NCBI GenBank assembly: GCA_024232965.1
Contig: JACKQF010000004.1
Coordinates: 558,001-622,000, forward strand
Length of the DNA: 64,000 nt
From: Verrucomicrobiaceae bacterium
Lineage (GTDB): Bacteria > Verrucomicrobiota > Verrucomicrobiia > Verrucomicrobiales > Verrucomicrobiaceae
Direction: 5' to 3'
Both the position numbers and the translations under genes were made by a program. This document shows positions 58,989 to 64,000 of the stretch, one piece after another. Positions within the stretch are counted from its first letter, which is position 1; the number at the start of each line of letters is the position of its first letter. The notes below the pieces were generated by a model. That model saw nothing but the letters and a program-made list of their open reading frames with translations. It made no database searches and was not told the DNA's origin.

Positions 58989-60128
58989 ATGGCAAACTCA
59001 TCATCCAACAAGAAATGGAACATCGCAGTCGTCGGACTCGGCTTCGGCGCTGAGTTCATCCCGATCTGGCAACGCCACCCGCAAACGAACTGCTATGCGA
59101 TCTGCCAACGCGACCCGAAGAAGCTGAATGCGATTGGCGACGCCTTCAATATCGATGTCCGTTACACTGACTTTGAGTCCGTGCTAAAGGATCCCGCCGT
59201 GGACGCGGTGCACATCAATTCTCCGATCCCTGATCACGGCTGGATGTCAATCGCCGCGCTGAAGGCGGGGAAACATGTTGCCTGTACCGTGCCAATGGCC
59301 ACCGGCATCGCCGAATGCAAACAGATCGTTGAGCTGGTCAAAAAGACCGGTCTAAAGTACATGATGATGGAGACCGTGGTCTATGCGCGCGAGTACCTTT
59401 ACATGCGCGATTGCCTCACACGCGGCCTTCTTGGCAAACTCCAGTTTGTCCAGGCATCCCACCAGCAAGACATGGACGGCTGGCCGAACTACTGGCCGGG
59501 CCTGCCCCCTATGTGGTATGCGACACATTGCGTGGGCCCTGTGGCCGGACTCATTGGAACCGCTGCGGAATACGTCAGCTGCTTTGGCTCTGGGACGATC
59601 CGCAAGGAACTGGTGAAGAAGTACGGATCCCCGTTCGCCGTTGAGACCGCTCACGTGAAGTTCCAAGACACCGATGTCGTCGCCCGCGTCATCCGCAGCT
59701 TGTTTGATACCGCACGTCAGTATCGCGAGAGCATTGATATCTATGGCGACAAGGCCTCCATCGAATGGCCACTGATCGAACACGAACCGCTCGTGATGCA
59801 TCGGGCGAAGCTAGCTGAGGCCAAAATCCCCAAACTGGTGAAGAGCCCTGATTTTGCCAAACGCCTGCCAAAGGCCATTCGCGATTTCACCACCAAAGGC
59901 GTTTATGATTTGGGGAAAAAGACCCACCTCAGTTTCACCCAGGGATCTGGACACGGCGGCAGTCATCCGCACCTTGCCCACGAGTTTGCCAGCGCACTGT
60001 CCGAAGGACGCGACCCCTTCCCGAACGCGAGGCAATCCGCGAACTGGACATGCGTCGGTCTCTGCGCCCATGAATCCGCACTACAGGGTGGAAAAATTGT
60101 GAAGTTGCCCGCCTTTACGTTGAAATAG
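58989..60128 (+). CDS. Gfo/Idh/MocA-family oxidoreductase
   Basis: A 379-residue NAD(P)-dependent oxidoreductase. A Rossmann start (IAVVGLGFGAEF), VHINSPIPDHGWMSIAALKA, and a C-terminal alpha/beta domain are visible. The usual EKP motif reads CTVPMATGIAE, so the catalytic Lys of the EKP motif is absent, which may mean a non-classical substrate. Metabolic role unknown, probably sugar-derived. ATG at 58989; the next gene is 105 bp downstream. Confidence 0.9.
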   Translation: MANSSSNKKWNIAVVGLGFGAEFIPIWQRHPQTNCYAICQRDPKKLNAIGDAFNIDVRYTDFESVLKDPAVDAVHINSPIPDHGWMSIAALKAGKHVACTVPMATGIAECKQIVELVKKTGLKYMMMETVVYAREYLYMRDCLTRGLLGKLQFVQASHQQDMDGWPNYWPGLPPMWYATHCVGPVAGLIGTAAEYVSCFGSGTIRKELVKKYGSPFAVETAHVKFQDTDVVARVIRSLFDTARQYRESIDIYGDKASIEWPLIEHEPLVMHRAKLAEAKIPKLVKSPDFAKRLPKAIRDFTTKGVYDLGKKTHLSFTQGSGHGGSHPHLAHEFASALSEGRDPFPNARQSANWTCVGLCAHESALQGGKIVKLPAFTLK

Positions 60129-60233
60129 GCGGTCCCGCCCACCAGCCACCAAGGCACTGACGGATAGCCGCTAGGCCAGTGGAATGATTTGGCTTGGCAA
60201 ACAGACCGCTACTGGGCCATTGTACGCCCTTAC

Positions 60234-61184
60234 ATGAAGTTGTTGTCGAATTTTGGGCCCCTTGTCGCGGCCGTTATCCTCCTGGGGACGGCTCTGTGGT
60301 GGCCTGGGGTCAGGGTCCCATCCCCCCTCCGCATCGCGGTCGGGATGGGACCTGGCACTCATTCGTTCCTAGCAGCCAGCTATGAGCACAAGCTGGACGA
60401 CCTCAATCTCCGAGTGATTGAAATGGCATGGCCATCTGCAGCCATTCGGGCCATGCAAAATGACGTCGTAGACGGCACCATCCTCAGTTTGAGCGAGGCC
60501 GTTCGCGTCCAAGCAGATGGCTACAAAATCGTCATCGCAGGTGCCCTTGGCATCTCCTCGGGAGCAGACGCGGTGATGAGCCTGAAGGTCAACTCAATGG
60601 CAGAACTCCGAGGAAAGCGGGTGGGAATTGAGCCCCGGTCCTGTGCCAATTACGTCCTTGCCCTTGGGCTCCACAAGGTCGGCCTGACTTTGGCGGATGT
60701 GAAGCTGGTGGAAATGAATCTCCCTGAAACGGTAGATGCACTCCTCAGCGGCGAAGTGGACGCGGTGGCCACTGCCGAGCCCTTCCGCACCTTGATCGAA
60801 CAATCCAAAGGCCACTGCCTGTTTGATTCAAGCGAATTGGGCAGCGACATCGTTCGTGTCCTCGTAACCAGCGAAAAGTCCTTTGAAGAACGCCACACGC
60901 AATGGGCCCGAGTCGCAGTTGAGCGCGACGCATCCCTCCCTGAGCAGCAACCCTCCCTATTGGAGGCATTGGCGCGCCGGGAGAAGCTGACGCCGGAAAG
61001 TCTCATGGCGACACGTCGGCATCAACAGCCCTTGAAACTCTCCGGACCGGACCGAATGACCGAAGAGCAGCTGTCGGAACTGTTGAAAAAGACGGCTGCT
61101 GCAATGGTCGAAACTGGTCAGATCGACCCGATTGACGACCTGCCAAAGATTCATCTAATTGACCAAAGGGAGGCCATCAGATGA
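60234..61184 (+). CDS. Membrane-anchored substrate-binding protein (SsuA/NMT1-like)
   Basis: A 316-residue protein: an uncleaved-looking TM start (GPLVAAVILLGTALWWPGV) followed by a type-II-like binding-protein fold (LRIAVGMGPGTHSFLAASYE, AMQNDVVDGTILSLSE, LRGKRVGIEPRSCANYVLAL, LLSGEVDAVATAEPF). This matches the aliphatic-sulfonate/nitrate/thiamine-precursor binding class. There is no ABC permease or ATPase next to it; instead it overlaps a histidine kinase by 4 bp. ATG 60234 is chosen over the TTG 60189. Confidence 0.85.
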   Translation: MKLLSNFGPLVAAVILLGTALWWPGVRVPSPLRIAVGMGPGTHSFLAASYEHKLDDLNLRVIEMAWPSAAIRAMQNDVVDGTILSLSEAVRVQADGYKIVIAGALGISSGADAVMSLKVNSMAELRGKRVGIEPRSCANYVLALGLHKVGLTLADVKLVEMNLPETVDALLSGEVDAVATAEPFRTLIEQSKGHCLFDSSELGSDIVRVLVTSEKSFEERHTQWARVAVERDASLPEQQPSLLEALARREKLTPESLMATRRHQQPLKLSGPDRMTEEQLSELLKKTAAAMVETGQIDPIDDLPKIHLIDQREAIR

Positions 61185-62962
61185 AGTGGATGCGAACCCT
61201 CCGATTTAAACTTTCTGCGGTCCTGCTCCTTTTTGGCACGACCCTGATCAGCTATGGCTTTGTGCGCCACCAGCAGCAATTCATTGAGTCTCAGCGTCAA
61301 CGCTTGCTGGCAAGGGCGCTGGCAGAGGCAACCCGCCTGGCGGGTGTCGCACAGCACGTGTTCCGCCGCGGCTTGGTTCAGACGATGGACTTGGAGGTGA
61401 GTTATTTGGCCACTGACGAACGACTGCGCCTTGGCCTGATCTGCGATGGGGACAGCGCTGTCATCAGCGCCACAGAGCAGCGATGGCGGGGGCTCAAACT
61501 TGTTGAAACACCTTTAAAACACATTCTTGAACTCGTCGAAGAGACGCAGGCTGCGAAACAGGGAAAGGTCGTCGCGGACGATCATACCATCACCGCAGTT
61601 TTTCCGTTCTTGCCCCGACCGGCTGCAAAAAAACCCGGTGCGGTCATCCTTGACTATGCCTGGGAAGATGTCCGCCAGGATGCCCAAGCATCGGCAATCA
61701 GCGAGGCCGTGCCGCAAAGTCTCGTATTGCTCGCGTCCGTCCTCGTCCTCTGGCAATTGCTGCAATGGATGGTGACCCGCAGGATCGAGTTGATCGAGGA
61801 GCAGACAAAGTTGGCGGAAATGGGAGAATACGACATCGAGCGACTCCCTGGCAGCGATGAACTGGCCCACCTTTCCCAAGCATTTGCCCATGCCATTCGA
61901 ACTCAACGCGATCTTTGGGTGCGGCAGCAGCCTTTGCTGAGGCTAGAGGAAAACGTGCGAGACCTTTTTTGGTCGATGAAGACCACGGAACCCTCCCTTT
62001 TGTTTGTGAACGCGGCCTATGAGACCGTCTGGGGAAGAAAGGTCGAGGCGCTGCGGTCTCGCCACTGGGATTGGCTGCGCGCTGTGCGTCCTTCGGAGCG
62101 CCGTCAGGTTCTCCGTTCACTCCGTTCCTTGATGCATGGCGAAGATATCGGAGATATCACGCTTCAACTCGGCAGGGCGGATTCCCCCCACTGGGTTCAG
62201 TGTCGGTCATTTCGCGTTTTCGAAAAGGATGGCAGCCTCCTCAGCATCGCCGGCATCGTCCTGGACATCACCGCGAGTCGCCTTATGGACCAACGGCTCG
62301 CCCAAGCGGCTGAGACTGAACGCTTGAGGATGGGGAGAGATCTTCACGACGATGTTTGCCAGCGACTCGCCGCCATTCAGTTGAAGTGCGGCGTAGCAGC
62401 ATCCCTTCTGGCGAGAGAAGGGGCGCCCGCCGCCGATGTCGTGAAGAAGCTGGCCGAAGACATGGCTGCGACCACCGTCCTGACACGCTCTCTGGCCCGA
62501 GGCCTTGCACCGGTCGGTCTTGATACCGGCGGATTGTCGGAGCCATTGAAGCACCTCGCTCTCCTCCTCAAACACGCCTTTGATGTCAACTGCGTGGTGG
62601 AATGTGATGCCCCTCTGCCACCGCTGAACCCTGAAGCAGCCACCCACATGTTCCGCATTGCACAAGAGCTAGCCACCAATGCCGCAAAGCACGGCAAGGC
62701 CAAACAGGTCCTCATTCAGCTCGCCGTGGAAGACGATCTCCTCCGCATGATCGTTTCCAACGATGGCAGCCCCTTCGACGGAAAGCCTGAAAAAAGTGAC
62801 GGTTTGGGCTTGCACTTCATCCGCCAGAGGGTGGATGCTCTGGGCGCGTCCATCGACTTCGAGGCAGCAACGTCTGAAGATGATTGGAACCTTACCGTTT
62901 GCGAGGCACCGATATCGGCCCTAATCGCAACGGATAACTCTGCAAACTCCCCTGAACCCTAA
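61181..62962 (+). CDS. Sensor histidine kinase (HisKA_3) with two TM segments and PAS domain
   Basis: A 593-residue kinase. TM1 is about 10-26, a periplasmic domain lies about 30-180, TM2 about 188-208 (QSLVLLASVLVLWQLLQW), a PAS-like domain about 265-370 (WSMKTTEPSLLFVNAAYETV, then PAC-like segment), then the dimerisation domain ERLRMGRDLHDDVCQRLAAI with phospho-acceptor His389, and an HATPase domain with NAAKHG and GLGLHFIRQRV. This is the NarX-type class that pairs with NarL-type regulators. ATG overlaps the binding protein stop by 4 bp. Confidence 0.92.
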   Translation: MKWMRTLRFKLSAVLLLFGTTLISYGFVRHQQQFIESQRQRLLARALAEATRLAGVAQHVFRRGLVQTMDLEVSYLATDERLRLGLICDGDSAVISATEQRWRGLKLVETPLKHILELVEETQAAKQGKVVADDHTITAVFPFLPRPAAKKPGAVILDYAWEDVRQDAQASAISEAVPQSLVLLASVLVLWQLLQWMVTRRIELIEEQTKLAEMGEYDIERLPGSDELAHLSQAFAHAIRTQRDLWVRQQPLLRLEENVRDLFWSMKTTEPSLLFVNAAYETVWGRKVEALRSRHWDWLRAVRPSERRQVLRSLRSLMHGEDIGDITLQLGRADSPHWVQCRSFRVFEKDGSLLSIAGIVLDITASRLMDQRLAQAAETERLRMGRDLHDDVCQRLAAIQLKCGVAASLLAREGAPAADVVKKLAEDMAATTVLTRSLARGLAPVGLDTGGLSEPLKHLALLLKHAFDVNCVVECDAPLPPLNPEAATHMFRIAQELATNAAKHGKAKQVLIQLAVEDDLLRMIVSNDGSPFDGKPEKSDGLGLHFIRQRVDALGASIDFEAATSEDDWNLTVCEAPISALIATDNSANSPEP

Positions 62963-62963
62963 T

Positions 62964-63650
62964 ATGAGCACCCCAGCCCCTACCGCAACCGATGTCAAAC
63001 GCATCGCGATCGTTGATGACCACACCATGATGCGCGAGGGCGTCAGCACCTTTGTTGACAGCCTCGATGGCTTCATCACCGCCTGGCAGGCAGTAGATTG
63101 TGCAGACACTATCCGCCATCTGGAAAAAGATGTCCCCGATGTCATCATGGTGGACATCACCCTACCAGACCGCAACGGCCTGGAACTCATCAAGGATATA
63201 CGGATGCTGGCCCCTCGGCTCCCGATCCTGGTTCTATCCATGCATGACGAAAAACTCTACGCACCCCGCGCCCTCAAGGCAGGTGCCCAAGGCTACCTCA
63301 TGAAGGACGCCCCCCATCACGACATCGAGCGCGCCCTGCGGAAAATCGCCATGGGCGGGATGGCCGTCTCCGAAGCCATGTCAGAGAACATCCTGGCGGT
63401 GTTCTCCTCCGGCAAACCACGCTCGGAAGAGGCAGAACTTCATGAACTGAGTGATCGTGAGTTCGAAGTCTTCCAGATGATCGGCGAAGGCCGCAGCACG
63501 CACCAAATCGCCGCTATTCTCCGTATTAGTCCGAAGACAATCGATGTGCACCGCCTCAAAATCCGCAATAAACTGCGCCTCGGAACCGGCACAGAATTGA
63601 CCGCGCACGCCATTCGTTGGATCGAGATGAAGAAGCTCGCAGGGTCCTAA
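62964..63650 (+). CDS. NarL/LuxR-type response regulator
   Basis: A 228-residue regulator. Receiver domain with Asp64 as phospho-acceptor (IMVDITLPD), conserved acidic VDDH at 17-20 and Lys around LMKDA. C-terminal GerE/LuxR helix-turn-helix (ELSDREFEVFQMIGEG, ILRISPKTIDVHRL). It starts 2 bp after the kinase stop, so the trio is one operon. Its DNA target is unknown. Confidence 0.93.
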   Translation: MSTPAPTATDVKRIAIVDDHTMMREGVSTFVDSLDGFITAWQAVDCADTIRHLEKDVPDVIMVDITLPDRNGLELIKDIRMLAPRLPILVLSMHDEKLYAPRALKAGAQGYLMKDAPHHDIERALRKIAMGGMAVSEAMSENILAVFSSGKPRSEEAELHELSDREFEVFQMIGEGRSTHQIAAILRISPKTIDVHRLKIRNKLRLGTGTELTAHAIRWIEMKKLAGS

Positions 63651-63663
63651 GACTCGGCACGCT

Positions 63664-64000
63664 TCACGCCAAGATTTGGCTCGGCACCCTGCCAGAGACG
63701 TTCGTTAGTCGGAAGTCCCTGCCAGCATACCGATAAGTGAGCCGCTCATGGTCGACGCCAAGGAGACGCAGGATCGTCGCATGTACATCGTGTACGCGCA
63801 TCATGCCGTCCGCGGCCTTGAAGCCAAAATCATCTGTGGCTCCATAGGCCATCCCGCCGCGCACACCGCCGCCAGCCATCCACATCGTGAAACCATGCGG
63901 ATTGTGATCGCGACCATCGCCGTTTTCGGTGACCGGCGTACGGCCAAACTCACCACCCCAGACGATCAGCGTATCCTCCAGCAGCCCGCGCTGTTTCAGG
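63664..64000 (-). CDS. DUF1501 protein, C-terminal part only (start beyond window)
   Basis: Reading leftward from the window edge, 112 codons encode the C-terminus of a DUF1501 protein: LKQRGLLEDTLIVWGGEFGR, RDHNPHGFTMWMAGGGVRGG, DDFGFKAADG, LLGVDHERLTYRYAGRDFR and the final ILA. It is most like the one at 23176-24612 (both have the GTRTP/PTRYA-like endings and an FGxKAxxG segment), so the two are paralogues. It converges on the response regulator with 13 bp between stops. Its start and any DUF1549/1553 partner lie outside. Confidence 0.88.
   Translation of the reverse strand, partial: LKQRGLLEDTLIVWGGEFGRTPVTENGDGRDHNPHGFTMWMAGGGVRGGMAYGATDDFGFKAADGMMRVHDVHATILRLLGVDHERLTYRYAGRDFRLTNVSGRVPSQILA

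Noticed and set aside
58609..59053. Overlapping ORFs on both strands before the oxidoreductase
   Set aside because: Mutually antisense and featureless; treated as intergenic.
1..64000. tRNA, rRNA and CRISPR arrays
   Set aside because: No cloverleaf, rRNA-like block or evenly spaced repeat-spacer pattern was noticed; REP-like repeats at 43.8-45.6 kb are not CRISPR because the units are unequal and palindromic.

Overview
The window (GC-rich, no rRNA or tRNA seen) looks like a chromosomal segment of a Verrucomicrobiota bacterium, close in style to Prosthecobacter or Verrucomicrobium. The case rests on the paired large secreted proteins with a c-type-haem-like CxxCH followed by DUF1549/DUF1553 domains and DUF1501 partners, on several verrucomicrobial-style exported hypothetical proteins, and on scarce Shine-Dalgarno sequences. 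This is inference from gene content; no database search was possible.

Layout. 1-7.7 kb: a membrane-anchored coiled-coil protein cut by the window edge, serA, a Kelch lipoprotein followed on the same strand by two related Cys-rich proteins, coaX, a DAHP synthase and a metallo-beta-lactamase-fold nuclease. 7.9-12.5 kb: small lipoproteins and membrane proteins, interrupted by a complete group II intron (9211-11160) beside a zinc-ribbon/ACP-like protein. 12.6-21.1 kb: an exported DUF4412-like protein, a MoaD/ThiS-like gene broken at a run of nine T, a BNR-repeat protein, a second 2-hydroxyacid dehydrogenase, an ABC ATPase, a LysM lipoprotein with a possible leader ORF, an SDR, RF3 (prfC) and a YkgJ-type protein. 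21.3-28.1 kb: an adenylate cyclase, a DUF1501 protein, pssA, a GT81-like glycosyltransferase and a Q/A/Y-rich NlpC/P60-like protein. 28.1-31 kb: a gene-poor stretch and remnants resembling a polymorphic toxin.

31-43.5 kb: a DUF1549/1553 plus DUF1501 pair, glnS, a large Ser/Thr kinase with a helical (TPR-like) C-terminal region, thrC, rpsT with a clear terminator, and an MTHFR-like enzyme. 43.8-45.6 kb: two 217-bp direct repeats built of REP-like palindromes flank a two-gene cassette that looks like an orphan toxin domain and its immunity protein. 45.7-53.2 kb: two overlapping PLP transsulfuration-type enzymes, an OmpA-like protein, a GT-C-like membrane protein and a GH42-like secreted hydrolase. 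53.3-56.7 kb: a probable metal/haem-copper cluster (HPCxLC membrane protein, His-rich exported protein, monohaem cytochrome, terminator, SCO-like protein). 56.7-58.5 kb: a RAYT-like (REP-associated) transposase and glnB. 59-64 kb: a Gfo/Idh/MocA oxidoreductase, a binding protein - histidine kinase - response regulator operon, and the C-terminus of a further DUF1501 protein.

How the genes work together. Primary metabolism (serA, aroF, coaX, thrC, CGS-like, pssA, glnB) is scattered among accessory genes. The most notable accessory ideas are the RAYT plus REP-bracketed toxin cassette, the binding-protein-driven three-gene signalling operon, the metal/cytochrome cluster, the paired Cys-rich proteins beside a Kelch lipoprotein, and several translation oddities: a T9 frameshift, a start codon that seems non-canonical, a leader ORF, and a terminator ending exactly at a start codon.
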